A stretch of 64,000 nt of DNA from Auanema rhodensis (GCA_964057225.1 OZ059898.1:14843267-14907266), one strand, 5' to 3'. Positions 1-11,651 are shown, counted from the first letter of the stretch. The notes: a model not told the origin generated them from the sequence alone. Numbers and translations: made by a program.

Positions 1-174
1 TGTTCTTATGATACTACTTCTTCTATCATTTATCTCGATGAAGTGAGTAAGCAACAAGGGAAGTAACAATGATGAATTGGTCCCGTATTAACTTCTAACA
101 AAAAGATTAAATGCAGAAAAGAGATTTAGAAGAGAGCTGAATTCAAAATATGGAAATTCAGAAGAGAAGATGCC

Positions 175-178
175 AAAA
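175..178 (-). terminator. Pol III terminator (TTTT), example of the array
   Basis: Reading leftward, AGCCATCTTTTGG follows the tRNA 3' end, so a T4 stop lies about 7 nt beyond the mature end. It recurs every 265 bp. Six copies have T6 (before tRNAs at 43131, 44721, 58504, 60359, 61154, 62479), and one has only T3 (before 34651). Confidence 0.85.
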
Positions 179-184
179 GATGGC

Positions 185-256
185 TTCCCATGCCGGGAAT
201 CGAACCCGGGCCGCGTGGGTGAAAACCACGAATCCTAACCACTAGACCACATGGGA
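185..256 (-). tRNA. tRNA-Glu(UUC), block 1 copy 1
   Basis: 72 nt including discriminator A. The acceptor stem TCCCATG/CATGGGA is perfect, the anticodon stem CGTGG/CCACG carries loop TTTTCAC with anticodon TTC, and the T arm is CCGGG-TTCGATT-CCCGG. A box TGGTCTAGTGG and B box GGTTCGATTCC are intact; no intron and no encoded CCA. It reads GAA codons. This body is the array consensus; later entries note only departures from it. Confidence 0.96.
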
Positions 257-449
257 CACGTTAACTGTTCTTATGATACTACTTCTTCTATCATTTATCT
301 CGAGGAAGTGAGTGAGCAACAAGGGAAGTAACAACGATGAATCGGCCCCGTATTAACTTCTAACAAAAAGATTAAATGCAGAAAAGAGATTTAGAAGAGA
401 GCTGAATTCAAAATATGGAAATTCAGAAGAGAAGATGCCAAAAGATGGC

Positions 450-521
450 TTCCCATGCCGGGAATCGAACCCGGGCCGCGTGGGTGAAAACCACGAATCC
501 TAACCACTAGACCACATGGGA
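450..521 (-). tRNA. tRNA-Glu(UUC), block 1 copy 2
   Basis: Consensus body. Confidence 0.95.
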
Positions 522-714
522 CACGTTAACTGTTCTTATGATACTACTTCTTCTATCATTTACCTCGAGGAAGTGAGTGAGCAACAAGGGAAGTAACAAC
601 GATGAATCGGCCCCGTATTAACTTCTAACAAAACGATTAAAAGCAGAAAAGAGATTTAGAAGAGAGTTGATTTCAAAATATGGAAATTCAGAAGAGAAGA
701 TGCCAAAAGATGGC

Positions 715-786
715 TTCCCATGCCGGGAATCGAACCCGGGCCGCGTGGGTGAAAACCACGAATCCTAACCACTAGACCACATGGGA
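715..786 (-). tRNA. tRNA-Glu(UUC), block 1 copy 3
   Basis: Consensus body. Confidence 0.95.
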
Positions 787-979
787 CACGTTAACTGTTC
801 TTATGATACTACTTCTTCTATCATTTACCTGAAGGAAGTGAGTAAGCAACAAGGGAAGTAACAACGATGAATCGGCCCCGTATTAACTTCTAACAAAACG
901 ATTAAATGCAGAAAAGAGATTTAGAAGAGAGCTGAATTCAAAATATGGAAATTGAGAAGAGAAGATGCCAAAAGATGGC

Positions 980-1051
980 TTCCCATGCCGGGAATCGAAC
1001 CCGGGCCGCGTGGGTGAAAACCACGAATCCTAACCACTAGACCACATTGGA
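980..1051 (-). tRNA. tRNA-Glu(UUC), block 1 copy 4, C4A variant
   Basis: Plus-strand T at 1048 changes tRNA nt 4 from C to A, giving an A·G mismatch in the acceptor stem. First of 21 such copies. Confidence 0.88.
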
Positions 1052-1244
1052 CACGTTAACTGTTCTTATGATACTACTTCTTCTATCATTTATCTCGAGG
1101 AAGTGAGTAAGCAACAAGGGAAGTAACAACGACGAATCGGCCCCGTATTAACTTCTAACAAAACGATTAAAAGCAGAAAAGAGATTTAGAAGAGAGTTGA
1201 TTTCAAAATATGGAAATTCAGAAGAGAAGATGCCAAAAGATGGC

Positions 1245-1316
1245 TTCCCATGCCGGGAATCGAACCCGGGCCGCGTGGGTGAAAACCACGAATCCTAACC
1301 ACTAGACCACATGGGA
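1245..1316 (-). tRNA. tRNA-Glu(UUC), block 1 copy 5
   Basis: Consensus body. Confidence 0.95.
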
Positions 1317-1509
1317 CACGTTAACTGTTCTTATGATACTACTTCTTCTATCATTTATCTCGAGGAAGTGAGTGAGCAACAAGGGAAGTAACAACGATGA
1401 ATCGGCCCCGTATTAACTTCTAACAAAAAGATTAAATGCAGAAAAGAGATTTAGAAGAGAGCTGAATTCAAAATATGGAAATTCAGAAGAGAAGATGCCA
1501 AAAGATGGC

Positions 1510-1581
1510 TTCCCATGCCGGGAATCGAACCCGGGCCGCGTGGGTGAAAACCACGAATCCTAACCACTAGACCACATGGGA
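1510..1581 (-). tRNA. tRNA-Glu(UUC), block 1 copy 6
   Basis: Consensus body. Confidence 0.95.
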
Positions 1582-1774
1582 CACGTTAACTGTTCTTATG
1601 ATACTACTTCTTCTATCATTTACCTCGAGGAAGTGAGTGAGCAACAAGGGAAGTAACAACGATGAATCGGCCCCGTATTAACTTCTAACAAAACGATTAA
1701 AAGCAGAAAAGAGATTTAGAAGAGAGTTGATTTCAAAATATGGAAATTCAGAAGAGAAGATGCCAAAAGATGGC

Positions 1775-1846
1775 TTCCCATGCCGGGAATCGAACCCGGG
1801 CCGCGTGGGTGAAAACCACGAATCCTAACCACTAGACCACATGGGA
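1775..1846 (-). tRNA. tRNA-Glu(UUC), block 1 copy 7
   Basis: Consensus body. Confidence 0.95.
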
Positions 1847-2039
1847 CACGTTAACTGTTCTTATGATACTACTTCTTCTATCATTTACCTGAAGGAAGTG
1901 AGTAAGCAACAAGGGAAGTAACAACGATGAATCGGCCCCGTATTAACTTCTAACAAAACGATTAAATGCAGAAAAGAGATTTAGAAGAGAGCTGAATTCA
2001 AAATATGGAAATTGAGAAGAGAAGATGCCAAAAGATGGC

Positions 2040-2111
2040 TTCCCATGCCGGGAATCGAACCCGGGCCGCGTGGGTGAAAACCACGAATCCTAACCACTAG
2101 ACCACATTGGA
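2040..2111 (-). tRNA. tRNA-Glu(UUC), block 1 copy 8, C4A variant
   Basis: C4A acceptor mismatch; duplicate of copy 4 by the 4-unit duplication. Confidence 0.88.
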
Positions 2112-2304
2112 CACGTTAACTGTTCTTATGATACTACTTCTTCTATCATTTATCTCGAGGAAGTGAGTAAGCAACAAGGGAAGTAACAACGACGAATCGG
2201 CCCCGTATTAACTTCTAACAAAACGATTAAAAGCAGAAAAGAGATTTAGAAGAGAGTTGATTTCAAAATATGGAAATTCAGAAGAGAAGATGCCAAAAGA
2301 TGGC

Positions 2305-2376
2305 TTCCCATGCCGGGAATCGAACCCGGGCCGCGTGGGTGAAAACCACGAATCCTAACCACTAGACCACATGGGA
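2305..2376 (-). tRNA. tRNA-Glu(UUC), block 1 copy 9
   Basis: Consensus body. Confidence 0.95.
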
Positions 2377-2569
2377 CACGTTAACTGTTCTAATGATACT
2401 ACTTCTTCTATCATTTACCTGAAGGAAGTGAGTAAGCAACAAGGAAAGTAACAACGATGAATCGGCCCCGTATTAACTTCTAACAAAACGATTAAATGCA
2501 GAAAAGAGATTGAAAATAGAGCTGATTTCAAAATATGGAAATTGAGAAGAGAAGATGCCAAAAGATGGC

Positions 2570-2641
2570 TTCCCATGCCGGGAATCGAACCCGGGCCGCG
2601 TGGGTGAAAACCACGAATCATAACCACTAGACCACATGGGA
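2570..2641 (-). tRNA. tRNA-Glu(UUC), block 1 copy 10, D-stem variant
   Basis: Plus-strand A at 2620 changes linear nt 22 from G to T, weakening the D stem. Unique in the window. The spacer of this unit is also divergent (GATTGAAAATAGAG). Confidence 0.88.
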
Positions 2642-2834
2642 CACGTTAACTGTCCTTATGATACTACTTCTTCTATCATTTATCTCCAGGAAGTGAGTAA
2701 GCAACAAGGGAAGTAACAACGATGAATCGGCCCCGTATTAACTTCTAACAAAAAGATTAAATGCAGAAAAGAGATTTAGAAGAGAGCTGAATTCAAAATA
2801 TGGAAATTCAGAAGAGAAGATGCCAAAAGATGGC

Positions 2835-2906
2835 TTCCCATGCCGGGAATCGAACCCGGGCCGCGTGGGTGAAAACCACGAATCCTAACCACTAGACCAC
2901 ATGGGA
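2835..2906 (-). tRNA. tRNA-Glu(UUC), block 1 copy 11
   Basis: Consensus body. Confidence 0.95.
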
Positions 2907-3099
2907 CACGTTAACTGTTCTTATGATACTACTTCTTCTATCATTTATCTCGAGGAAGTGAGTGAGCAACAAGGGAAGTAACAACGATGAATCGGCCCCG
3001 TATTAACTTCTAACAAAAAGATTAAATGCAGAAAAGAGATTTAGAAGAGAGCTGAATTCAAAATATGGAAATTCAGAAGAGAAAATGCCAAAAGATGGC

Positions 3100-3171
3100 T
3101 TCCCATGCCGGGAATCGAACCCGGGCCGCGTGGGTGAAAACCACGAATCCTAACCACTAGACCACATGGGA
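3100..3171 (-). tRNA. tRNA-Glu(UUC), block 1 copy 12
   Basis: Consensus body. Confidence 0.95.
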
Positions 3172-3364
3172 CACGTTAACTGTTCTTATGATACTACTTC
3201 TTCTATCATTTATCTCGAGGAAGTGAGTAAGCAACAAGGGAAGTAACAACGATGAATCGGCCCCGTATTAACTTCTAACAAAAAGATTAAATGCAGAAAA
3301 GAGATTTAGAAGAGAGCTGAATTCAAAATATGGAAATTCAGAAGAGAAGATGCCAAAAGATGGC

Positions 3365-3436
3365 TTCCCATGCCGGGAATCGAACCCGGGCCGCGTGGGT
3401 GAAAACCACGAATCCTAACCACTAGACCACATTGGA
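3365..3436 (-). tRNA. tRNA-Glu(UUC), block 1 copy 13, C4A variant
   Basis: C4A acceptor mismatch. Confidence 0.88.
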
Positions 3437-3629
3437 CACGTTAACTGTTCTTATGATACTACTTCTTCTATCATTTATCTCGAGGAAGTGAGTAAGCAAC
3501 AAGGGAAGTAACAACGATGAATCGGCCCCGTATTAACTTCTAACAAATCGATTAAAAGCAGAAAAGAGATTTAGAAGAGAGTTGATTTCAAAATATGGAA
3601 ATTCAGAAGAGAAGATGCCAAAAGATGGC

Positions 3630-3701
3630 TTCCCATGCCGGGAATCGAACCCGGGCCGCGTGGGTGAAAACCACGAATCCTAACCACTAGACCACATGGG
3701 A
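3630..3701 (-). tRNA. tRNA-Glu(UUC), block 1 copy 14
   Basis: Consensus body. Confidence 0.95.
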
Positions 3702-3894
3702 CACGTTAACTGTTCTAATGATACTACTTCTTCTATCATTTACCTGAAGGAAGTGAGTAAGCAACAAGGAAAGTAACAACGATGAATCGGCCCCGTATTA
3801 ACTTCTAACAAAACGATTAAAAGCAGAAAAGAGATTTAGAAGAGAGTTGATTTCAAAATATGGAAATTCAGAAGAGAAGATGCCAAAAGATGGC

Positions 3895-3966
3895 TTCCCA
3901 TGCCGGGAATCGAACCCGGGCCGCGTGGGTGAAAACCACGAATCCTAACCACTAGACCACATTGGA
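3895..3966 (-). tRNA. tRNA-Glu(UUC), block 1 copy 15, C4A variant
   Basis: C4A acceptor mismatch. Confidence 0.88.
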
Positions 3967-4159
3967 CACGTTAACTGTTCTTATGATACTACTTCTTCTA
4001 TCATTTATCTCGAGGAAGTGAGTAAGCAACAAGGGAAGTAACAACGATGAATCGGCCCCGTATTAACTTCTAACAAAACGATTAAAAGCAGAAAAGAGAT
4101 TTAGAAGAGAGTTGATTTCAAAATATGGAAATTCAGAAGAGAAGATGCCAAAAGATGGC

Positions 4160-4231
4160 TTCCCATGCCGGGAATCGAACCCGGGCCGCGTGGGTGAAAA
4201 CCACGAATCCTAACCACTAGACCACATGGGA
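4160..4231 (-). tRNA. tRNA-Glu(UUC), block 1 copy 16
   Basis: Consensus body. Confidence 0.95.
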
Positions 4232-4424
4232 CACGTTAACTGTTCTAATGATACTACTTCTTCTATCATTTACCTGAAGGAAGTGAGTAAACAACAAGGA
4301 AAGTAACAACGATGAATCGGCCCCGTATTAACTTCTAAAAAAACGATTAAATGCAGAAAAGGGATTTAGAAGAGAGCTGAATTCAAAATATGGAAATTGA
4401 GAAGAGAAGATGCCAAAAGATGGC

Positions 4425-4496
4425 TTCCCATGCCGGGAATCGAACCCGGGCCGCGTGGGTGAAAACCACGAATCCTAACCACTAGACCACATGGGA
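4425..4496 (-). tRNA. tRNA-Glu(UUC), block 1 copy 17
   Basis: Consensus body. Confidence 0.95.
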
Positions 4497-4689
4497 CACG
4501 TTAACTGTTCTTATGATACTACTTCTTCTATCATTTACCTGAAGGAAGTGAGTAAGCAACAAGGGAAGTAACAACGATGAATCGGCCCCGTATTAACTTC
4601 TAACAAAACGATTAAAAGCAGAAAAGAGATTTAAAAGAGAGCTGATTTCAAAATATGGAAATTGAGAAGAGAAGATGCCAAAAGATGGC

Positions 4690-4761
4690 TTCCCATGCCG
4701 GGAATCGAACCCGGGCCGCGTGGGTGAAAACCACGAATCCTAACCACTAGACCACATGGGA
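4690..4761 (-). tRNA. tRNA-Glu(UUC), block 1 copy 18
   Basis: Consensus body. Confidence 0.95.
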
Positions 4762-4954
4762 CACGTTAACTGTTCTTATGATACTACTTCTTCTATCATT
4801 TACCTGAAGGAAGTGAGTAAGCAACAAGGGAAGTAACAACGATGAATCGGCCCCGTATTAACTTCTAACAAAACGATTAAATGCAGAAAAGAGATTTAGA
4901 AGAGAGCTGAATTCAAAATATGGAAATTGAGAAGAGAAGATGCCAAAAGATGGC

Positions 4955-5026
4955 TTCCCATGCCGGGAATCGAACCCGGGCCGCGTGGGTGAAAACCACG
5001 AATCCTAACCACTAGACCACATTGGA
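4955..5026 (-). tRNA. tRNA-Glu(UUC), block 1 copy 19, C4A variant
   Basis: C4A acceptor mismatch. Confidence 0.88.
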
Positions 5027-5219
5027 CACGTTAACTGTTCTTATGATACTACTTCTTCTATCATTTATCTCGAGGAAGTGAGTAAGCAACAAGGGAAGTA
5101 ACAACGACGAATCGGCCCCGTATTAACTTCTAACAAAACGATTAAAAGCAGAAAAGAGATTTAGAAGAGAGTTGATTTCAAAATATGGAAATTCAGAAGA
5201 GAAGATGCCAAAAGATGGC

Positions 5220-5291
5220 TTCCCATGCCGGGAATCGAACCCGGGCCGCGTGGGTGAAAACCACGAATCCTAACCACTAGACCACATGGGA
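5220..5291 (-). tRNA. tRNA-Glu(UUC), block 1 copy 20
   Basis: Consensus body. Confidence 0.95.
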
Positions 5292-5484
5292 CACGTTAAC
5301 TGTTCTAATGATACTACTTCTTCTATCATTTACCTGAAGGAAGTGAGTAAACAACAAGGAAAGTAACAACGATGAATCGGCCCCGTATTAACTTCTAACA
5401 AAACGATTAAATGCAGAAAAGAGATTTAGAAGAGAGCTGAATTCAAAATATGGAAATTGAGAAGAGAAGATGCCAAAAGATGGC

Positions 5485-5556
5485 TTCCCATGCCGGGAAT
5501 CGAACCCGGGCCGCGTGGGTGAAAACCACGAATCCTAACCACTAGACCACATGGGA
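5485..5556 (-). tRNA. tRNA-Glu(UUC), block 1 copy 21
   Basis: Consensus body. Confidence 0.95.
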
Positions 5557-5749
5557 CACGTTAACTGTTCTTATGATACTACTTCTTCTATCATTTACCT
5601 GAAGGAAGTGAGTAAACAACAAGGAAAGTAACAACGATGAATCGGCCCCGTATTAACTTCTAACAAAACGATTAAATGCAGAAAAGAGATTTAGAAGAGA
5701 GCTGAATTCAAAATATGGAAATTGAGAAGAGAAGATGCCAAAAGATGGC

Positions 5750-5821
5750 TTCCCATGCCGGGAATCGAACCCGGGCCGCGTGGGTGAAAACCACGAATCC
5801 TAACCACTAGACCACATGGGA
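5750..5821 (-). tRNA. tRNA-Glu(UUC), block 1 copy 22
   Basis: Consensus body. Confidence 0.95.
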
Positions 5822-6014
5822 CACGTTAACTGTTCTTATGATACTACTTCTTCTATCATTTACCTCGAGGAAGTGAGTAAGCAACAAGGGAAGTAACAAC
5901 GATGAATCGGCCCCGTATTAACTTCTAACAAAACGATTAAAAGCAGAAAAGAGATTTAGAAGAGAGCTGAATTCAAAATATGGAAATTCAGAAGAGAAGA
6001 TGCCAAAAGATGAC

Positions 6015-6086
6015 TTCCCATGCCGGGAATCGAACCCGGGCCGCGTGGGTGAAAACCACGAATCCTAACCACTAGACCACATGGGA
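6015..6086 (-). tRNA. tRNA-Glu(UUC), block 1 copy 23
   Basis: Consensus body; trailer has GATGAC in place of GATGGC on the plus strand. Confidence 0.95.
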
Positions 6087-6279
6087 CACGTTAACTGTTC
6101 TTATGATACTACTTCTTCTATCATTTACCTGAAGGAAGTGAGTAAACAACAAGGAAAGTAACAACGATGAATCGGCCCCGTATTAACTTCTAACAAAACG
6201 ATTAAATGCAGAAAAGAGATTTAGAAGAGAGCTGAATTCAAAATATGGAAATTGAGAAGAGAAGATGCCAAAAGATGGC

Positions 6280-6351
6280 TTCCCATGCCGGGAATCGAAC
6301 CCGGGCCGCGTGGGTGAAAACCACGAATCCTAACCACTAGACCACATGGGA
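6280..6351 (-). tRNA. tRNA-Glu(UUC), block 1 copy 24
   Basis: Consensus body. Confidence 0.95.
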
Positions 6352-6544
6352 CACGTTAACTGTTCTTATGATACTACTTCTTCTATCATTTACCTCGAGG
6401 AAGTGAGTAAGCAACAAGGGAAGTAACAACGATGAATCGGCCCCGTATTAACTTCTAACAAAAAGATTAAATGCAGAAAAGAGATTTAGAAGAGAGCTGA
6501 ATTCAAAATATGGAAATTGAGAAGAGAAGATGCCAAAAGATGGC

Positions 6545-6616
6545 TTCCCATGCCGGGAATCGAACCCGGGCCGCGTGGGTGAAAACCACGAATCCTAACC
6601 ACTAGACCACATGGGA
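6545..6616 (-). tRNA. tRNA-Glu(UUC), block 1 copy 25
   Basis: Consensus body. Confidence 0.95.
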
Positions 6617-6809
6617 CACGTTAACTGTTCTTATGATACTACTTCTTCTATCATTTACCTCGAGGAAGTGAGTAAGCAACAAGGGAAGTAACAACGATGA
6701 ATCGGCCCCGTATTAACTTCTAACAAAAAGATTAAATGCAGAAAAGAGATTTAGAAGAGAGCTGAATTCAAAATATGGAAATTCAGAAGAGAAGATGCCA
6801 AAAGATGAC

Positions 6810-6881
6810 TTCCCATGCCGGGAATCGAACCCGGGCCGCGTGGGTGAAAACCACGAATCCTAACCACTAGACCACATGGGA
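6810..6881 (-). tRNA. tRNA-Glu(UUC), block 1 copy 26
   Basis: Consensus body; GATGAC trailer variant. Confidence 0.95.
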
Positions 6882-7074
6882 CACGTTAACTGTTCTTATG
6901 ATACTACTTCTTCTATCATTTACCTCGAGGAAGTGAGTAAGCAACAAGGGAAGTAACAACGATGAATCGGCCCCGTATTAACTTCTAACAAAAAGATTAA
7001 ATGCAGAAAAGAGATTTAGAAGAGAGCTGAATTCAAAATATGGAAATTCAGAAGAGAAGATGCCAAAAGATGGC

Positions 7075-7146
7075 TTCCCATGCCGGGAATCGAACCCGGG
7101 CCGCGTGGGTGAAAACCACGAATCCTAACCACTAGACCACATGGGA
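7075..7146 (-). tRNA. tRNA-Glu(UUC), block 1 copy 27
   Basis: Consensus body. Confidence 0.95.
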
Positions 7147-7339
7147 CACGTTAACTGTTCTTATGATACTACTTCTTCTATCATTTATCTCGAGGAAGTG
7201 AGTAAGCAACAAGGGAAGTAACAACGATGAATCGGCCCCGTATTAACTTCTAACAAAAAGATTAAATGCAGAAAAGAGATTTAGAAGAGAGCTGAATTCA
7301 AAATATGGAAATTCAGAAGAGAAGATGCCAAAAGATGGC

Positions 7340-7411
7340 TTCCCATGCCGGGAATCGAACCCGGGCCGCGTGGGTGAAAACCACGAATCCTAACCACTAG
7401 ACCACATGGGA
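7340..7411 (-). tRNA. tRNA-Glu(UUC), block 1 copy 28
   Basis: Consensus body. Confidence 0.95.
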
Positions 7412-7604
7412 CACGTTAACTGTCCTTATGATACTACTTCTTCTATCATTTACCTGAAGGAAGTGAGTAAACAACAAGGAAAGTAACAACGATGAATCGG
7501 ACCCGTATTAACTTCTAACAAAACGATTAAATGCAGAAAAGAGATTTAGAAGAGAGCTGAATTCAAAATATGGAAATTGAGAAGAGAAGATGCCAAAAGA
7601 TGGC

Positions 7605-7676
7605 TTCCCATGCCGGGAATCGAACCCGGGCCGCGTGGGTGAAAACCACGAATCCTAACCACTAGACCACATGGGA
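7605..7676 (-). tRNA. tRNA-Glu(UUC), block 1 copy 29
   Basis: Consensus body; unit with the ACCCG spacer variant. Confidence 0.95.
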
Positions 7677-7869
7677 CACGTTAACTGTTCTTATGATACT
7701 ACTTCTTCTATCATTTACCTCGAGGAAGTGAGTAAGCAACAAGGGAAGTAACAACGATGAATCGGCCCCGTATTAACTTCTCACAAAACGATTAAATGCA
7801 GAAAAGAGATTTAGAAGAGAGCTGAATTCAAAATATGGAAATTGAGAAGAGAAGATGCCAAAAGATGGC

Positions 7870-7941
7870 TTCCCATGCCGGGAATCGAACCCGGGCCGCG
7901 TGGGTGAAAACCACGAATCCTAACCACTAGACCACATGGGA
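7870..7941 (-). tRNA. tRNA-Glu(UUC), block 1 copy 30
   Basis: Consensus body; CTCAC spacer variant. Confidence 0.95.
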
Positions 7942-8134
7942 CACTTTAACTGTTCTTATGATACTACTTCTTCTATCATTTACCTCAAGGAAGTGAGTAA
8001 GCAACAAGGGAAGTAACAACGATGAATCGGCCCCGTATTAACTTCTAACAAAACGATTAAAAGCAGAAAAGAGATTTAGAAGAGAGTTGATTTCAAAATA
8101 TGGAAATTCAGAAGAGAAGATGCCAAAAGATGGC

Positions 8135-8206
8135 TTCCCATGCCGGGAATCGAACCCGGGCCGCGTGGGTGAAAACCACGAATCCTAACCACTAGACCAC
8201 ATTGGA
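8135..8206 (-). tRNA. tRNA-Glu(UUC), block 1 copy 31, C4A variant
   Basis: C4A acceptor mismatch. Confidence 0.88.
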
Positions 8207-8399
8207 CACGTTAACTGTTCTTATGATACTACTTCTTCTATCATTTATCTCGAGGAAGTGAGTAAGCAACAAGGGAAGTAACAACGATGAATCGGCCCCG
8301 TATTAACTTCTAACAAAACGATTAAAAGCAGAAAAGAGATTTAGAAGAGAGTTGATTTCAAAATATGGAAATTCAGAAGAGAAGATGCCAAAAGATGGC

Positions 8400-8471
8400 T
8401 TCCCATGCCGGGAATCGAACCCGGGCCGCGTGGGTGAAAACCACGAATCCTAACCACTAGACCACATGGGA
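8400..8471 (-). tRNA. tRNA-Glu(UUC), block 1 copy 32
   Basis: Consensus body. Confidence 0.95.
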
Positions 8472-8664
8472 CACGTTAACTGTTCTAATGATACTACTTC
8501 TTCTATCATTTACCTGAAGGAAGTGAGTAAACAACAAGGGAAGTAACAACGATGAATCGGCCCCGTATTAACTTCTAACAAAACGATTAAAAGCAGAAAA
8601 GAGATTTAGAAGAGAGCTGAATTCAAAATATGGAAATTCAGAAGAGAAGATGCCAAAAGATGGC

Positions 8665-8736
8665 TTCCCATGCCGGGAATCGAACCCGGGCCGCGTGGGT
8701 GAAAACCACGAATCCTAACCACTAGACCACATTGGA
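8665..8736 (-). tRNA. tRNA-Glu(UUC), block 1 copy 33, C4A variant
   Basis: C4A acceptor mismatch. Confidence 0.88.
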
Positions 8737-8929
8737 CACGTTAACTGTTCTTATGATACTACTTCTTCTATCATTTATCTCGAGGAAGTGAGTAAGCAAC
8801 AAGGGAAGTAACAACGATGAATCGGCCCCGTATTAACTTCTAACAAAAAGATTAAATGCAGAAAAGAGATTTAGAAGAGAGCTGAATTCAAAATATGGAA
8901 ATTGAGAAGAGAAGATGCCAAAAGATGGC

Positions 8930-9001
8930 TTCCCATGCCGGGAATCGAACCCGGGCCGCGTGGGTGAAAACCACGAATCCTAACCACTAGACCACATGGG
9001 A
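8930..9001 (-). tRNA. tRNA-Glu(UUC), block 1 copy 34
   Basis: Consensus body. Confidence 0.95.
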
Positions 9002-9194
9002 CACGTTAACTGTTCTTATGATACTACTTCTTCTATCATTTACCTCGAGGAAGTGAGTAAGCAACAAGGGAAGTAACAACGATGAATCGGCCCCGTATTA
9101 ACTTCTAACAAAACGATTAAATGCAGAAAAGAGATTTAGAAGAGAGCTGAATTCAAAATATGGAAATTGAGAAGAGAAGATGCCAAAAGATGGC

Positions 9195-9266
9195 TTCCCA
9201 TGCCGGGAATCGAACCCGGGCCGCGTGGGTGAAAACCACGAATCCTAACCACTAGACCACATGGGA
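9195..9266 (-). tRNA. tRNA-Glu(UUC), block 1 copy 35
   Basis: Consensus body. Confidence 0.95.
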
Positions 9267-9459
9267 CACGTTAACTGTCCTTATGATACTACTTCTTCTA
9301 TCATTTACCTGAAGGAAGTGAGTAAACAACAAGGAAAGTAACAACGATGAATCGGACCCGTATTAACTTCTAACAAAACGATTAAATGCAGAAAAGAGAT
9401 TTAGAAGAGAGCTGAATTCAAAATATGGAAATTGAGAAGAGAAGATGCCAAAAGATGGC

Positions 9460-9531
9460 TTCCCATGCCGGGAATCGAACCCGGGCCGCGTGGGTGAAAA
9501 CCACGAATCCTAACCACTAGACCACATGGGA
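9460..9531 (-). tRNA. tRNA-Glu(UUC), block 1 copy 36
   Basis: Consensus body; ACCCG spacer variant. Confidence 0.95.
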
Positions 9532-9724
9532 CACGTTAACTGTTCTTATGATACTACTTCTTCTATCATTTACCTCGAGGAAGTGAGTAAGCAACAAGGG
9601 AAGTAACAACGATGAATCGGCCCCGTATTAACTTCTAACAAAACGATTAAATGCAGAAAAGAGATTTAGAAGAGAGCTGAATTCAAAATATGGAAATTGA
9701 GAAGAGAAGATGCCAAAAGATGGC

Positions 9725-9796
9725 TTCCCATGCCGGGAATCGAACCCGGGCCGCGTGGGTGAAAACCACGAATCCTAACCACTAGACCACATGGGA
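9725..9796 (-). tRNA. tRNA-Glu(UUC), block 1 copy 37
   Basis: Consensus body. Confidence 0.95.
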
Positions 9797-9989
9797 CACT
9801 TTAACTGTTCTTATGATACTACTTCTTCTATCATTTACCTCAAGGAAGTGAGTAAGCAACAAGGGAAGTAACAACGATGAATCGGCCCCGTATTAACTTC
9901 TAACAAAACGATTAAAAGCAGAAAAGAGATTTAGAAGAGAGTTGATTTCAAAATATGGAAATTCAGAAGAGAAGATGCCAAAAGATGGC

Positions 9990-10061
9990 TTCCCATGCCG
10001 GGAATCGAACCCGGGCCGCGTGGGTGAAAACCACGAATCCTAACCACTAGACCACATTGGA
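9990..10061 (-). tRNA. tRNA-Glu(UUC), block 1 copy 38, C4A variant
   Basis: C4A acceptor mismatch. Confidence 0.88.
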
Positions 10062-10254
10062 CACGTTAACTGTTCTTATGATACTACTTCTTCTATCATT
10101 TATCTCGAGGAAGTGAGTAAGCAACAAGGGAAGTAACAACGATGAATCGGCCCCGTATTAACTTCTAACAAAACGATTAAAAGCAGAAAAGAGATTTAGA
10201 AGAGAGCTGAATTCAAAATATGGAAATTGAGAAGAGAAGATGCCAAAAGATGGC

Positions 10255-10326
10255 TTCCCATGCCGGGAATCGAACCCGGGCCGCGTGGGTGAAAACCACG
10301 AATCCTAACCACTAGACCACATTGGA
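10255..10326 (-). tRNA. tRNA-Glu(UUC), block 1 copy 39, C4A variant
   Basis: C4A acceptor mismatch, in a neighbour of another C4A copy. Confidence 0.88.
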
Positions 10327-10519
10327 CACGTTAACTGTTCTTATGATACTACTTCTTCTATCATTTATCTCGAGGAAGTGAGTAAGCAACAAGGGAAGTA
10401 ACAACGATGAATCGGCCCCGTATTAACTTCTAACAAAACGATTAAATGCAGAAAAGAGATTTAGAAGAGAGCTGAATTCAAAATATGGAAATTGAGAAGA
10501 GAAGATGCCAAAAGATGGC

Positions 10520-10591
10520 TTCCCATGCCGGGAATCGAACCCGGGCCGCGTGGGTGAAAACCACGAATCCTAACCACTAGACCACATGGGA
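10520..10591 (-). tRNA. tRNA-Glu(UUC), block 1 copy 40
   Basis: Consensus body. Confidence 0.95.
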
Positions 10592-10784
10592 CACTTTAAC
10601 TGTTCTTATGATACTACTTCTTCTATCATTTACCTCGAGGAAGTGAGTAAGCAACAAGGGAAGTAACAACGATGAATCGGCCCCGTATTAACTTCTAACA
10701 AAAAGATTAAATGCAGAAAAGAGATTTAGAAGAGAGCTGAATTCAAAATATGGAAATTGAGAAGAGAAGATGCCAAAAGATGGC

Positions 10785-10856
10785 TTCCCATGCCGGGAAT
10801 CGAACCCGGGCCGCGTGGGTGAAAACCACGAATCCTAACCACTAGACCACATGGGA
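10785..10856 (-). tRNA. tRNA-Glu(UUC), block 1 copy 41
   Basis: Consensus body. Confidence 0.95.
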
Positions 10857-11049
10857 CACGTTAACTGTTCTTATGATACTACTTCTTCTATCATTTACCT
10901 CGAGGAAGTGAGTAAGCAACAAGGGAAGTAACAACGATGAATCGGCCCCGTATTAACTTCTAACAAAAAGATTAAATGCAGAAAAGAGATTTAGAAGAGA
11001 GCTGAATTCAAAATATGGAAATTCAGAAGAGAAGATGCCAAAAGATGAC

Positions 11050-11121
11050 TTCCCATGCCGGGAATCGAACCCGGGCCGCGTGGGTGAAAACCACGAATCC
11101 TAACCACTAGACCACATGGGA
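11050..11121 (-). tRNA. tRNA-Glu(UUC), block 1 copy 42
   Basis: Consensus body; GATGAC trailer variant. Confidence 0.95.
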
Positions 11122-11314
11122 CACGTTAACTGTTCTTATGATACTACTTCTTCTATCATTTATCTCGAGGAAGTGAGTAAGCAACAAGGGAAGTAACAAC
11201 GATGAATCGGCCCCGTATTAACTTCTAACAAAAAGATTAAATGCAGAAAAGAGATTTAGAAGAGAGCTGAATTCAAAATATGGAAATTCAGAAGAGAAGA
11301 TGCCAAAAGATGGC

Positions 11315-11386
11315 TTCCCATGCCGGGAATCGAACCCGGGCCGCGTGGGTGAAAACCACGAATCCTAACCACTAGACCACATGGGA
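11315..11386 (-). tRNA. tRNA-Glu(UUC), block 1 copy 43
   Basis: Consensus body. Confidence 0.95.
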
Positions 11387-11579
11387 CACGTTAACTGTTC
11401 TTATGATACTACTTCTTCTATCATTTATCTCGAGGAAGTGAGTAAGCAACAAGGGAAGTAACAACGATGAATCGGCCCCGTATTAACTTCTAACAAAAAG
11501 ATTAAATGCAGAAAAGAGATTTAGAAGAGAGCTGAATTCAAAATATGGAAATTCAGAAGAGAAGATGCCAAAAGATGGC

Positions 11580-11651
11580 TTCCCATGCCGGGAATCGAAC
11601 CCGGGCCGCGTGGGTGAAAACCACGAATCCTAACCACTAGACCACATGGGA
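11580..11651 (-). tRNA. tRNA-Glu(UUC), block 1 copy 44
   Basis: Consensus body. Confidence 0.95.

Noticed and set aside
2415..2627. 70-codon minus-strand ORF, with a near-identical one at 47481-47693
   Set aside because: It is the translation of the tRNA gene and spacer of the array. Single-base variants in neighbouring units close the frame, and nothing supports a protein.
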